64,000 nucleotides of DNA from Armadillidium nasatum (GCA_009176605.1 SEYY01024197.1:1-64000); one strand, 5' to 3'; positions 1 to 14,330 are shown, counted from the first letter of the stretch. A program made the numbers and translations. Notes: generated from the letters alone by a model not told the origin.

Positions 1-935
1 AGGAAGTTGGTTAGCCATTTCTTAGTGTTTGTTGGGATGTTGGATTGGAGGATTTTATGGATAAGATTATGTTTCGGGACAGTATCGAAGGCTTTGTTTA
101 TGTCAATTGCTATTAGTATAGTTTTGTGATAAGGTTTATGGTTTAGTCCGTTTATTATAGGTTGGATGACGTTGGTAAGAGCAGTGGTGGTGGAGTGGTT
201 GGGTTTGAACCCGTGTTAGAAGTTTTGTTGTGGGATGACTTGAAGGATAGAATTTAGGATTAGTTTTTCAAGAAGTTTTGAGATGGTGGATAAAAGGGAG
301 ATTGGGCGGTAGGAGGAGGGGTTTGAAGGGTCTTTACCAGGTTTTAGTTTAGGGATGATTAATGCTTTTTTCCATTGGGGGGGGATATAGTTGAGTTGGA
401 TTGATTTGTTGAAGATGGAGGTTATGTATGTGATTGTGTGGTTGGATAGGTGTTTTAGGTGAATATTTGATATGTTGTCTGGTCCTGTTGCTGGAGAGTT
501 TTTGATAGTTTTAATGGCGTTTTGAGTGTTAGTGGGTGTGATGACGTTTAAGTTGTTTTGGTTGTTGTGTAGCTTTTCAGTTTTCTTATTATTTTCCTGT
601 TTTGTGGGTGGGTAGGTAAGCTACTTTGCTTAGCGAAGTGTGTGGCCAGTAGGTTGAAGTGTTGTTTGGGAGTTAATGGGGTTTGAGTAATGGGATTGGT
701 TGGAGTTTCATGAGTGTGGAGTGGGTTGTTTTTTGCGTTGTGGATTGTGTGGATTGTTTTCCAGACTCTTTTGCTGTTAGTGTTGTCCAAGTTTTTGATG
801 AGGAAGTTTTGGTAGTTGTTGGTTGTGTGAGTTTTTATTAGGGTCGATATTTGATTGTTAAAGGTTTCTAATTGAGTTTTGGTGAGTTGAGTGGGGTTGT
901 TTTGGCGTTTTAGTGCGTTCCTTTGTTTTATGAGA
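1..935 (-). mobile_element. Jockey-type LINE fragment (linker and N-terminal half of reverse transcriptase)
   Basis: Read on the minus strand this stretch encodes a LINE ORF2 from the linker after the endonuclease into the first reverse-transcriptase blocks. Visible motifs in order are SKRVWKTIHTIHN and TPKQHFNLLATHFAKQ (linker), then YRPISLLSTISKLLEKL, HGFKPNHSTTTAL, and IDINKAFDTVPKHNL with the first catalytic aspartate block. These are typical of the Jockey / BS / X-element group. The frame has at least one stop, just before HGFKPN, so the copy is dead. It runs off the left edge of the window, so the FADD block and 3' end are outside. At its 5' side it abuts a different LINE on the opposite strand. 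The clade assignment within the Jockey superfamily is inference. Confidence 0.75.
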
Positions 936-944
936 GAAGTGATT

Positions 945-1795
945 TCGGGGGAAACTTTGATTTCTAAACTTCCCTCTTTTGGTATCTATCCTTCTCTCTG
1001 TGATCTTCTCACTAATTTCCTTTCCGGTCGTTCTAAAGCCGCTGTTGTAGATGGCCACCGTTCATCCTTTAAATCTATTAATAGTGGTGTTCCTCAGGGT
1101 TCTTTCCTATCTCCAACACTTTTTCTATTTTCATTAATGACCTTCTCTCTATTACCTCATCTCCTATTCCACTCCTATGCTGATGACACCACCCTTCATT
1201 ATTCCTTCCAGTTTGAAAAACGTCCCACTGTCTAAACGTATTTTAAATTGGGGCAGAGAAAACATGGTTGTTTTTGCCTCAAAAACAAAATTCCCTCATC
1301 TCTCCACTCAACACAATCTTCCACACAACTATGATATCTTCTTTGAAAACACTCAACTCAAACCTTCATCTGTTCTTAATATTCTTGGTATTTCTTTTTC
1401 TCGTGATCTTTCTTGGAAAGATCACATTACTTCTCTTTCTAAACAAGCTTCTAAGAGGTTGGGTGTTCTGAGGCGCCTTCAGAATTACTTCACGCCACCC
1501 CAGTTGCTTGCTTTGTATAGGGGTTTAGTTCGCCCCTGTATGGAGTATGCTTCACACATCTGGGGTGGTTCCATACAGCTCTCCTAGAGAAGGTGGAGTC
1601 TAGGGCATTTCGTCTCATCAACTCTCCTGCTCTTACTAACTCTTCAATCTCTTTCTGCCCGTCGAATTGTTGTGTCACTCTTTCTTTTTGATCGCTATTA
1701 CAACGGACACTGCTCTTCTGAACTCTCTCGTCGCATACCTTCTCCATTGAAAAGAGCTCGTGCGACACGCCTTTCTACACTGTCTCATTGTCGTA
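945..1795 (+). mobile_element. Jockey-type LINE (family 2) fragment, C-terminal reverse transcriptase
   Basis: The plus strand encodes the second half of a LINE reverse transcriptase and its C-terminal domain. Motifs are LTNFLSGRSKAAVVDGH, GVPQGSFLSPTLF, SYADDTTLHYSF (the F/YADD catalytic block), LNILGISFSRDLSWKDHI, KQASKRLGVLRRLQNYF and LVRPCMEYASHIWGG. Several frame changes separate these motifs, and part of the protein after YADD is missing. It is a degraded fragment truncated at both ends. The same family supplies the fragments at 4205, 49985 and probably 50755. It is called family 2 here because its sequence differs from the LINE at 9035-12570. Confidence 0.75.
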
Positions 1796-1799
1796 GCTT

Positions 1800-3340
1800 A
1801 TAGTAGATACTACGACACAATTGAGTCTTTATTCGTATAGTGGAATATTACTTCTTCGAAAGTTGCGTTGTGTTTACTGATTTTCTATTTTATCTTTTTC
1901 AGATTCTCTTATTTCCCGATGATGTTCACTAAATATATTCCAGAGCGAGGGCTATTAGCCTTATTAACACCCTAAAAGACCTTAAACCTTTATACTTTGT
2001 TTTATCAATTAAAATAGTCCGAGTATTATTTCTTTTATCCTTATTACTTTATCTTTGTTTTATTAATCGTTCAGCAATAACTCTCAACACTTTGTAATTT
2101 AATCTCTATTCCTTATGTGTTTTTATGATTCTAAACACTTGAAAGACCTTCAATTATAGAGCTAACTAATTAATTTAAATTATTGAGTAGAATTGAAAAT
2201 TTATTCATTTATATTGAAGGATAAATTCTAAATATTTCAATGATTTTACGGTATGCACTAATTATAATATCAAAAATGTCCAACGTAATTTACTATTATT
2301 AAAGGGAAAGAGCTAAAAGCATTCAAAAGATATCATGATATAAACTAGTCAAAACTATTTAAAGTGTTGGCCGTTGTTTACGAATGTCAAGAATTATTTC
2401 AATCAATTTCACGTGCAAACCAATCAATATATTCACAATGCTTAAAGTTGCTTACGATTACTGTAAGGAAACTCGAAGAATATTTCAAAAAGGATCACAA
2501 TGTAAACCAATTAAAATTATTTAAAATGTTTAACGTGATGAATCAATCTCCAAAAATCGCAAACTTATTTTATAAATGTTCATATAAAAAAATTGAATAA
2601 AAGATTCAATTTGCTTAACGTATTTACAAATACAACTTAACAATGTCAAATATTTATTCTAAGTTATTGTAGGTGTTAACAAGTTCAATTGGTTCCCTTA
2701 AATTCCAAAACAATTCAATTATATTGCAAGTAAACTATTTTACGATAATTCAGTTTTTTAAATCGCTACTAATTCAACTTCAACAAGCAAAGGCAAATCC
2801 CAAAACACAACAAACTCAAGTTGCGGTAAATACCGAAAATAACTCACAAGTCATAACCTATTGATCAAGTAAACGAAGTTTAAAACCTAATATTGTTTTC
2901 TATTATGCAAAAGAATTCAATTAACAACTCTCTAACGAACGTATTTTTCAAAATAACTCACGATATCAAAATATTCTTAATTTATAATTATTACTAAACA
3001 TATAAAAGGTTTAAGATAAACCATACCAAAACTCCAATCTTATTTCACAATTCAGATACAATATCTTAATTCAATGTTATCAACTACTATAATTACAAAC
3101 TATTATTTCGATCGGTAAAATGTTTCTATATTTATTTCATAAATTTATAATATAAACCATTAAGTTTATTATTCCAAACGGAGTGCAAATAAGGCTAAAT
3201 TATTTCAATTATATTTCAAGTAATTATGTTTCTTAACATAAATCAATATTCTTATAGTTAACTTTATTTAATTGAACGTATCAAAATTATTCCAAAGAGT
3301 TTTGTAACTGGTAATAGTTTCAAGTAATGTGACTTATTAC
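1800..3340. other. AT-rich intergenic DNA without a recognisable gene
   Basis: The stretch is very AT-rich. Short open frames near 2364-2864 have biased composition (N, K, Q, I, S rich) and no domain I recognise. Loosely recurring words such as TTTCAAGTAA and TTATTTCAA suggest old degenerate tandem repeats leading into the 27-bp minisatellite. No promoter, RNA gene or transposon end could be identified. Confidence 0.5.
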
Positions 3341-3342
3341 GG

Positions 3343-3555
3343 TACTCCAAAGAGTTTGATAAATTATAAATCGGATCGAATCTGACTTAAATTACTCCAA
3401 AGAGTTTGGTAAATTATAATACTCCAAAGAGTTTGGTAAATTATAATACTCCAAAGAGTTCGGTAAATTATAATACTCCAAAGAGTTCGATAAATTATAA
3501 CACTCCAAAGAGTTCGATAAATTATAACACTCCAAAGAGTTCAATAAATTATAAT
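3343..3555. repeat. 27-bp minisatellite
   Basis: The unit ACTCCAAAGAGTTYGGTAAATTATAAT occurs as six uninterrupted copies from 3394, plus one detached copy at 3343. A weaker relative lies near 3289 (ATTCCAAAGAGTTTTG). Copies differ by one to three bases, mostly in the GGT/GAT and ATAAT/ATAAC positions, and variants cluster by neighbourhood, as expected from local amplification. There are no unique spacers, so this is not a CRISPR-like array. Confidence 0.9.
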
Positions 3556-4204
3556 ATTTAATAAAGATGCAAGACAAATTAAATATTCACTTATGGGAAG
3601 TATAAATCCCTTATTTAAAATCTATCTTATTGAACTTACAATATGATGGTAAGTTTCAATATTTTATTTTTCAAGAACAAATTTCGTGTTTAACTTATCA
3701 GAACGAAGATCGAGAGCAGAATGTCTTTCCTGTTCCAAGAATTTCTAGACTGACTTCTGGCAACTATCATAGGTTGTCATTTTTTGATCTTAACCAATCA
3801 GGAAGCTTTAATTTTAGCGAGTTGCTAAAATTCGGGCTTCACCTTCTCTTTCTGGCAACTCGGTAACAGACTCTGTTTGTTGTTTATTTCCTGAAGTTTT
3901 GAGCGCCATTTTGGTCTTAACTTTATATATATTTTCTTAATTCTTATGTTTATTAATTTCTTTGTATGTTTACATTTCTTTCATGTTATTTTCTTAATTA
4001 GAGAGCAATCTTAATATATGACTAATATATCACCTTATTGATTTTATTCAATTTTCCAGACTTTCTGTGTGTTTATATTTGTAGACCTAATTTGTTGACC
4101 CTAGGCTAGACTTGGTCTGCATATTGTATTTATCCTTTACTTATTTTGTTCATTGTTAAATAAATTAGCATAAAAACCAAAACCAAAGCATACCATCACC
4201 TGGA
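3556..4204. other. AT-rich DNA, nothing recognised
   Basis: A 78-codon open frame at 3630-3866 has no recognisable domain and no coding-like neighbours. The GC content rises slightly around 3700-3900. No transposon terminus or RNA gene is visible. Confidence 0.4.
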
Positions 4205-4583
<379 letters not shown>

Positions 4584-5930
4584 TACCATTCACCTTTCCC
4601 ACTCTCGTGGGGTGGTGCCCGTCACAGTTTGCTCACATACACACATCCACTCTCTATCTCCCCTCCCCTCTCACCACTGCCCTCCATCTCACTCTGTCCT
4701 CCGCGACTCTCCTACCTTCGTCCACATTCAAACCCCTCCCCCCCAATATCTTCTTCACCCCATCCATTCACCTCGGCCTTCCCCTCCCCCTCCCCCTTCC
4801 TCCTTCTATCTCAGATCTCATCACTCTACTCACCATCCTATTCTCATCCATTCTACACATATGCCCAAACCATCTTAATACACCCTCTTCCGCTCTGCGC
4901 ACTACTCCCCTCTTCCATCCACACATCTCTTATTCTTTCGTTTCTGATTCTATCTACCCTCCTTACCCCACATATAGCCCTCAGTCCTTTCATCTCAAAA
5001 ACTTCTAATCCTTTCCTAATCTGAGCATTCATCACCCATGTCTCACACCCATACATTGCAGATGGTATACACATACTCTCAAACATTCGTACCTTTATTT
5101 CCTTTGATATTCTTCCCTTCTTCCAAACTTCTCTGTTCCCCCATAACTTTCATTCCCTCCGTCACTCTATTCTTTATTTCCCCATCCATCCCTCCTTTCC
5201 CCTCCACTAACATTCCCAGATATTTAAACTCTTCTACTCCTCCTCAAATTTCTCTCCCCCCACCTCGACACCCTCCCATTCCTCCCCTCTTGCTGCCTCA
5301 TCCCTGCCCCCGATCCTCATCACTTTACTCTTTGTCGAGTTTACCCTTAATCCCTTCGATGCACATTCCCTAACAAACTCCTTCACCAACATTCTCAGCT
5401 TCTTCCCAGATTCTGCAACTAACACCGCATCATCCGCAAACAACAAGACACCTCCCATTCTCCCTCTCCACTTTTCAACCTAATACCCTTCCCTTTCCAT
5501 CCCACTCACAACACCATCCATTAACACATTAAACAACCACGGAGACATAACACACCCCTGCCTCAGTCCAACTCCCATTTTAAACCATTCAGTCAGTTCC
5601 CTCTTCACCCTCACCCTCGCTCTACAGTTCTCATAAAATGATTTAACTGCATTCAATAATCTACCTCTCACTCCTCCCTCCCTTAGAACCTCAAACAGTT
5701 TCCTCCTACAGACTCTATCATACGCCTTTTCCAAATCCATAAAGCATACATACCCTACTTTATCTTTCTCACGTAATTTTTCACCAATCATTCTCAGTGT
5801 AAACACCTGATCTACACATCCCCTACCTTCTCTAAAACCTCCCTGTTCCTCCCCCACTCTCTCTCTTGTCAGTTCTTTCACTCTTGATACTAATACTCTC
5901 CCATAAATTTTCCCTACTACACTCAACAAG

Positions 5931-5999
5931 CTTATCCCCCTATAATTCTTACACACCATCTTATCCCCCTATAATTCTTACACACCATCTTATCCCCCT
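5931..5999. repeat. 29-bp tandem duplication inside the RTE
   Basis: CTTATCCCCCTATAATTC and its continuation through ACACACCAT occur twice in tandem, followed by a partial third copy. The unit is not a multiple of three, so it shifts the reverse-transcriptase frame in the NYRGI region. Confidence 0.85.
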
Positions 6000-6990
6000 T
6001 ACCTTTATACAGCGGCACTATGCAAGCATCTTGCCACTCCTGAGGCACTTTTCCTTCTCCCCAACACACATTAATAAACATTCTCACCAACCAGTCAACT
6101 TTCACTCCTACTCCCACCCTTATCATCTCCCCATATATCCCATCCATTCCTGCTGACTTTCCCTTCTTCAACTTTTCCACAGCTACTTTTACTTCCTCTC
6201 TACTAATATTCCCGCCTTCTTCTAACAACAACTCCTCCCTATTCTCAACTCTTCCCTCGTCTCCCATCCCCGTCAACAAATCACTAAAGTGTCTCTTCCA
6301 TCTCTCCCCCACCTCCCTCTCTCCTTGCACCACATCACCATCTTCCCCCTTCACTCCCTCTCCCAGCTCCTCTCTCCCTCTATTTACCTCCTTCCAAAAC
6401 ATTTTACTCCTGTCCTTAAAATTCTCTGCCTACTTTCTACACCACTCCTCTCCCACTCTCCTTTTTGCTCTCTTAACCTCCCTACACCTCTTCTTATACT
6501 CTTCCCAGTCCCTACCCTCCTTCTTACTCTTCACTCCACCATTCACTCCCCTTTCTTCTACCATTACCTATTTTTTTTACCCCACACACTCTTCTTGCAA
6601 CCTCTACTAACGCCCCCTTCAGTTTACACCACTCCTCCTCCACCCCTTCCACCTCACTCCCCCTAACCTCCTCCCATTTCTCCCTTATCCCTCTTGTGTA
6701 TTCACCTCTCATTTCCTCATCTTCTAACCTCTCCACTCGTACTATCTCCACCACCCTCATCTCCTTCCCACTTTCTCCCAGCCTCCTTTAACTTTTATTT
6801 TCGCCACCACCAAATAATGATCATAAATACCCATCGCATCTCCCCTCAGCACGTTTACATCCACTAACCTACTTCTCCCTTCCCAACCCACACACACATA
6901 ATCCAGCAGTCCCCTTTCCCCATTCACACCACTCACCCAGGTATATTTATGATTTTCTTTCTTTTTAAACCATGTGTTTCCAATCATAAG

Positions 6991-7092
6991 ACCCCTTGCC
7001 ACACACATTCCAATCATTTCAGTCCCGTTTTCATTTACCCCTTGCCACACACATTCCAATCATTTCAGTCCCGTTTTCATTTACCCCTTCCA
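6991..7092. repeat. 46-bp tandem duplication inside the RTE
   Basis: A unit starting ACCCCTTGCCACACACATT is present twice in perfect tandem, and the first bases of a third copy follow. It lies in the endonuclease region and shifts its frame (VEGVNENGTEMIGMCVARG appears twice in the translations). Confidence 0.85.
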
Positions 7093-7640
7093 CTCCAAAT
7101 GGTCCTATTACCCTGTTCACCCTTCTTACACCCACCCTTGCATTCAGATCCCCCAGCAGACAAACATGATCCCTACCGTCAAAACTTCCCACACACTCAC
7201 TTAGACTCTCCCAAAAACTTTCTCTCTCCCTTTCATTTGCTCCTACTACTGGAGCATAAGCACAAATAAAAACCCAATTCTCCCTTCTTAACCTTAATCT
7301 TACCCAAACTATTCTAGCCCCCATTCTACCTCTCCCTATTACACAACTCCACCACTCATCTCTCATTACAATTGCTACACCCTCCCTTGCTCTCACCCTC
7401 TCATTCACTCCCGCGTACATCACTTTATATTTCCCAAATGCCAAATCCACCTCCTTTTTCAATTTCGTCTCTGTTAACGCTAGGATATCCAGCCTCCTTT
7501 CCTCCATCACAACCCCCACTTCTTCCCTCTTCTCTTCCTTGTTCACCCCCCTTCCTTCCAGACATCTCCAAATTTTCCTCAATCACTCTCGACCTGTGAC
7601 GTTCTACGGTGGAACCCCCCACCTAAGGATACCACCAGTT

Positions 7641-7927
<287 letters not shown>

Positions 7928-7999
7928 GGAAAGAAAAAAATTAAGACATTTTATAATTTTTAAAAAAAAAATAATCTTAAAAACTGAAAAGTTGGTGCA

Positions 8000-8069
8000 A
8001 ACTAGGTGAGTAGGGAAGGGAGTCGGTAGGAGTCGCTTAATTTACCGACTCCGACTCTCCATCCCTGTT
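8000..8069. mobile_element. Possible end of a hAT-type non-autonomous element
   Basis: GGGAGTCGGTAGGAGTCGC is followed by CCGACTCCGACTCTCCATCCCTG. The terminal CTCCATCCCTG reads in reverse as CAGGGATGGAG, similar to the termini of the MITE at 20815. Only this end can be recognised, so the call is tentative. Confidence 0.3.
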
Positions 8070-8234
8070 TTAAATATTTATAATTCCTAACAGATAATAT
8101 TTTAATTTATAAAATATACTTGGGCACAACCAGAAATACATGACTAAGTATTTGTTGTACAGGGAATGCAATCCTCAGTTGCCTGGCAGTACACAAATGT
8201 TCTATCTTATTACTGTGTATTTCTTATAATTAAA

Positions 8235-9034
<800 letters not shown>

Positions 9035-9254
9035 GGCTGATCAGGATCTTAATGTGGATAAAAGTACTCGACCATTTCAAGTTCATCTATCAGATAATGC
9101 ACATGGGCATGGAAATTATTTTGATTGTTTCACAGACTAAAAAGAGAAAAAGAAATACAGAAAATAATAATTTTCTTAGGCAGTTTTCTCAGTCTGCTGT
9201 TCCAGAGTATGTTCTTTTTCTTTATATTAAACTTTCAGATTCCTCTTAGGTACT

Positions 9255-10285
9255 TAAAAAGATTTACCTATTTATGTTAAGAAAAGCAATAGAAAATGCT
9301 GGTGGAGGGGCTTTGAAATCAGCAAGATTTTGTAAAACTGGAATCCTACTTGTGGAAACATTTACTTATAATCAAACTAGAAACTCATTATGACAAATTT
9401 CTTATTTAATGGTTCTGTGCCTATTAAGGTGATAGTGGTAAAAAATTTGAATACTGTTCAAGGAAAGAACAATATATGCTTTGAGTTGGAATCTTCATGT
9501 GAAGAAGAAATTTTGGAATATCTTAAGTTTAACAATGTAATACATTTGCATTGTATTCTTTAAGAGAGAAATCTTCAACACACATTCCGATACATTCGGA
9601 ATTCAGAAGTACTGTTCTTCCAGAAAGCCTATTTTGTGGATTTGTCTTACAAAATTAGGCCTTTCCTTATCCTTTAAGGTATTTTGCCAGAAATTTGGTC
9701 TTGGTAGCAAAAATTGTAGAGGAATTTGTGACTACTGTTCAGAGTTACATTCTACTTTATCATGCTCTAGAAATCAGGAACCAATATTTGTAAATTGCAA
9801 AGGTCAACATCCTGCATATTCAAAAAATTATTCTCATTATAAAAGAGAAAATGAAATTGTTCACATTAAGTTGGATAATAGTAGAATGTATGATAATGCC
9901 TGGAAAATGTATTTTCAAAGAAATCCTGTCCAACAGTTTACCTCTTCTTCTAGGAATGACACATACTGGTACTCTGATTTAACAAGTTCATCACTATCTG
10001 GATTAGATATCTCCAAAGCTAAGCAGAGATGTTTTGTAAGTTCATTGGATAAGCCAGTTCAAGGAGATGGAAATTTGGATGTATAAAGTAGAATTATAAA
10101 GGTTGATAAAGGACCAAATAATATCACTAATCTCTGAAATAGGTCAACTTTCATTACAGAAGAATGAAATTGAAATTTCTGAACAAATTCCTGCGATTTT
10201 GAATAGTCTTGATTTGTCTACTATATCTTTATCAAAACAAGATACATTTCAACTACTTTTTGGAAATAATAGTTTTAGTTCCTAG
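9255..10285 (+). pseudogene. LINE ORF1 (Gag-like) with zinc knuckles
   Basis: Translated pieces read TGILLVETFTYNQT, IKVIVVKNLNTVQGK and EEEILEYLKFNNVIHLH, then a CCHC region with CDYCSELHSTLSC and FVNCKGQHPAYSKNYSHYK. After that comes a low-complexity C-terminus ending NSLDLSTISLSKQDTFQLLFG. This matches the ORF1 of Jockey / I-type LINEs, an RNA-binding nucleocapsid-like protein that packages LINE RNA. The N-terminal half contains several frame changes and stops. The C-terminal 150 codons, from 9634, are open. The stop at 10285 is followed about 60 bp later by the ORF2 start. Confidence 0.65.
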
Positions 10286-10346
10286 TAAAAGTTTAAAAAA
10301 GAAAAAAAAGTTTTTTAATTTTTATTTTTTATTAATAATACATTAT

Positions 10347-11500
10347 TATGGAGAATAATATAAATGTATGTCAGTGTAATATAAGAGGTTACAATTCTAA
10401 TAAATATTACCTTAAATATATAATAAGCAGGAATCATATTAATATAGCTTTACAGGAAACATTTTTGGATATTGAAAATGATTATTATTTTAAAAAATTT
10501 TAATATTTTATGTAAAGGTAGAAATAATAAAGGTGGTGGAGTATTGTTAGGAATCAGAAATTTTATTCCTTATCAAGAAATAAAATTGAAGACAAATCTA
10601 GAAATAGTGGCTATAAAGGTATTTTTATAATCTTATGACATATGTAGTATATATATCTTTCACCCAATATTCCTAATGCAGTAGAACAATTTGAGGTATT
10701 TCTTTGGCAGTTTCAGAGTAACACTTCCTTATTATTACTTGTAGATTTTAATTATCATTCATTGTGGGGTGCAGCTCACAATAATGATAGAGGTGAATAA
10801 CTTTTTGAGTTATATCTTAAGCAAAATCTATTATTAAATAAGGCTAATCCAATAGTTGTATCAGATGTTTCAAGGAGTATGTCAAAATTGGACTTATCTT
10901 TTTCAACAGTAAGCATACTTGGCTTTTTCACCTGGTCTACCTATCAAGACACCTTAGGTAGTGATCATTTTCTGGTGCTTATGTTTTCAAATACTATTTA
11001 CTTAGGAATAAACATCCATATTGGATTATAGATGATTGGAAATGGATGAAATTTGAAAATAAACTTACTTTAACCAAAGTAGGTTATGAACAAGATATCA
11101 ATAAAATTTATTCTTCGTTGGTTGAAGCCTTTGTCAGAGCAGCATTGTCAGTTTTTAAACTAAATTCATCCAATGTAGTATCTGGAGAGTCCAAAACATG
11201 GTGGAATGAAGATTGTAAAAAGGCAATAGAGAGAAGAAAAAAACTTAAGGATTTTTTAGATACCATCCAATATTGCAAAATAAAATAGAATATCAAAGAG
11301 CAAAGGCTAAATTAAGATTTGAGGTTAAAAAAAGCTAAAATGTGTATTCAAAAATTGTTTTTGCAATCTATTACTGAAAGCACATGTCTTCCCCAAGTAT
11401 GGAGTAAAGTAAAGTTTTTAAAAACCAATTGTCATAAAATGACCCTTGTGATATTACATCTGGCAGATGACTCTGAGGTTGTAAGGGATCTATTATTGGT
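10347..11500 (+). pseudogene. LINE ORF2, apurinic-type endonuclease and linker
   Basis: An ATG at 10347 opens MENNINVCQCNIRGYNSNK and IALQETFLD, the first endonuclease blocks. Further on are LLLVDFNYHSLWGAAHN, LDLSFSTV and LGSDHFLVLMFSN, which hold the D/N and SDH catalytic blocks. They are followed by NPYWIIDDWKW-like text and KTWWNEDCKKAIERRKKL, a typical Jockey linker. Stops interrupt the frame at several places. In an intact element this domain nicks the target DNA to prime reverse transcription. Confidence 0.7.
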
Positions 11501-11679
11501 TGGAAATTCGGAATTCACATCTTGCTCTCAAAAATACCTCCCAACTTTCCTATCCTCTTCGACGGCTCTCCTGTCTCACCTGTAAATATTATTAACATTC
11601 TTGGTCTAAACATAAACAATAAACTGTCTTGGAAACCTCATATTACAATGGTTGCTAAAGCAGCCTCTAAGAAGCTGGG

Positions 11680-11838
11680 AGGTTGCAAGTTTTTTTTTAT
11701 CCACTTCCAATCATCTATAATCCAATATGGATGTTTATTCCTAAGTAAATAGTATTTGAAAACATAAGCACCAGAAAATGTTCACTACCTAAGGTGTCTT
11801 GATAGGTAGACCAAGTGAAAAGGTTGCAAGTTTTTTTT
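11680..11838. repeat. Inverted 122-bp patch flanked by an 18-bp direct repeat
   Basis: The stretch at about 11695-11820 is the reverse complement of 10926-11047 (endonuclease region of the same LINE), with about three mismatches. It is bracketed by two copies of GGTTGCAAGTTTTTTTTT, one ending at about 11694 and the other starting at about 11821. Outside this bracket the LINE C-terminal frame continues, so the patch is an insertion with a target-site-like duplication. Confidence 0.85.
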
Positions 11839-12170
11839 TTTTCTGAGCAGTTACTCCAAATGTATAGGGTCTTATCCATTCTTTTATGGAGTACTATTCT
11901 CACATCTGGGGGGGCTCCAGCTCCTCTCTTTCTAGATAGGGTTGAATCTAAAGCTGAAAGATTAATGAACTGTCTCCTACTTTCAAACTATCTTGACCCC
12001 CTATCTCTGTGACGTGACATTGGTGCACTATCTCTTTTCCATAGGAACTACAGTGGCAGGTGCTTGAGGGAATTGGCCTCTTGCATTCATCCACTGTTGT
12101 GTCATCCTCATTGCACAAGGGGTGCCCTGCTTTCACAGCAATTTTGTGTGGAAGTGGGAAACCCCAGGCT

Positions 12171-12523
12171 AGCTCATTGTGGTACCTCCTCCTTTCCAGC
12201 CACTGTTCTGTGGAACTCTTTCCCATCATCTATTTTTCCTCCTGCCTTTAATCTTCCACTCTTCAAGACTTCCGTCTGTGCCCACCTAAGAGATGTGTGT
12301 TTGATTGAGTTTTCTTCCTCTTTGTGTGCCCCCTCCTTGAAAAGGGCAGCTCATTGTGGTGCCTCCTCCTTTCCAGCCACTGATCTGTGAAACTCTTTCC
12401 CATCATCTATTTTTTTCCTCCTGCCTTTAATCTTCCACTCTTCAAGACTTCCGTCTGTGCCCACCTAAGAGATGTGTGGTTGATTGAGTTTTCTTCCTCT
12501 TTGTGTGCCCCCTCCTTGAAAAG
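12171..12523. repeat. 177-bp tandem duplication at the LINE 3' end
   Basis: Two adjacent copies start with AGCTCATTGTGG (12171 and 12348) and end with CCTTGAAAAGGGC. They differ at a few bases and by small indels. The duplicated protein text FNLPLFKTSVCAHLRDV appears in both copies. Confidence 0.9.
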
Positions 12524-12574
12524 GGCTCTTCCTGTGAGTGGTGGCGATCTAAAAAAAAAAAATAAAAAATCTTA

Positions 12575-13733
<1,159 letters not shown>

Positions 13734-13817
13734 AAAGTTATTACCACTCAGTGATTTAATTATAAGGGTGGTAAATCTCTGTAAGTTGATAACATAATAG
13801 ATTATAACAATTGAATT

Positions 13818-13908
13818 AAATAACTGAAACATACGCTGTATGTTAGTGAAGTAAATAGCTGAAGCACACGCTGTATGCTATTAAATTAAATAACTGAAGC
13901 ACACACTC
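13818..13908. repeat. 35-bp tandem repeat, about 2.6 copies
   Basis: AAATAACTGAAACATACGC and the following bases recur as AAATAGCTGAAGCACACGC and AAATAACTGAAGCACACAC. The first two copies share CTGTATG after this phrase. Confidence 0.75.
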
Positions 13909-14212
13909 CAGGGTCACCACTCTTTAGTTGGTGGTTGATGGTTGAAGTAGGAAAATAATGAAGGCTGGATGGTTAGTATTTTATTACATAAAATATTGAC
14001 TCTGGATGGTCCACAAGAACAAGATGACAATAACAAAAACAAAACACAAACCCTATCTGGAAAATGATAGGCAAAAATAAATATGTGTCCACATGAATAT
14101 CACAACACACATCCCTGACACTATCCCACAATAGCATCAAGGATCTGCATTGTGGTTATTCACATGCACCAAATGCAAATATAAAAATATATAAAAATTG
14201 CAGAGTAATTTG

Positions 14213-14330
<118 letters not shown>

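Larger units (their letters stand above)
4585..7640 (-). mobile_element. RTE-clade LINE (endonuclease plus reverse transcriptase), degraded
   Basis: On the minus strand from about 7580 an AP-type endonuclease is readable: DILALTETKLKKEVD, FICAYAPVVGANERE, LGDLNARVG, NTWFKKKENHKYTW and YDHYLVVAKIKV. It is followed by a linker and a reverse transcriptase with QDACIVPLYKGKGDK, NYRGISLLSVVGKIYGRVL, EEQGGFREGRGCVDQ, FMDLEKAYDRV, GLRQGCVMSPWLFNVLMDG and LLFADDAVLVAESG. The C-terminal piece is SAMYGCETWVMNAQ ... LRAICGVRRVDRIRN. This order and these motifs are typical of RTE (often annotated craniofacial-development-protein-2-like in arthropod gene sets). The frame is broken several times, and two local tandem duplications lie inside it. 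The 3' end abuts (TTTA)n. The 5' limit near 7640 is approximate. Confidence 0.85.
11505..12545 (+). pseudogene. LINE ORF2, C-terminal region after the RT
   Basis: Readable motifs are VNIINILGLNINNKLSWKPH, AASKKLGG, LDRVESKAERLMN, HRNYSGRCLRELASC and FPATVLWNSFPSSIFP. They end in FKTSVCAHLRDV and a short tail before an A-rich run. The organisation is equivalent to the C-terminus of LINE family 2 (LNILGISFSRDLSWKDH, KVESRAFRLIN), but the sequence differs, so this is a separate family of the same group. The inverted patch and the 177-bp duplication both lie inside it. Confidence 0.65.
9035..12570 (+). mobile_element. Jockey-type LINE with ORF1, endonuclease and 3' end; RT core deleted
   Basis: The components appear in the normal LINE order: ORF1 with CCHC-type knuckles, a short A/T-rich spacer, ORF2 endonuclease, ORF2 C-terminus, and an A-rich 3' end at about 12551. 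The catalytic RT core (roughly motifs 1 to FADD) is absent: the linker text LLLVGNSEFTS passes within a few codons into LPTFPILFDGSPVSP, near 11505-11530, so some 1.5 kb has been lost. The copy also carries a 122-bp inverted patch and a 177-bp tandem duplication. Its ORFs have many stops. Target duplications for the whole element could not be found. Confidence 0.75.

Noticed and set aside
1490-1768. 92-codon minus-strand frame (MSHELFSMEKVCDERV...)
   Set aside because: It is the shadow of the LINE family 2 C-terminal region on the plus strand.
3343-3555. CRISPR-like array
   Set aside because: The repeats are directly adjacent with no unique spacers, and the genome is eukaryotic. The same holds for the 33-bp array at 48833.
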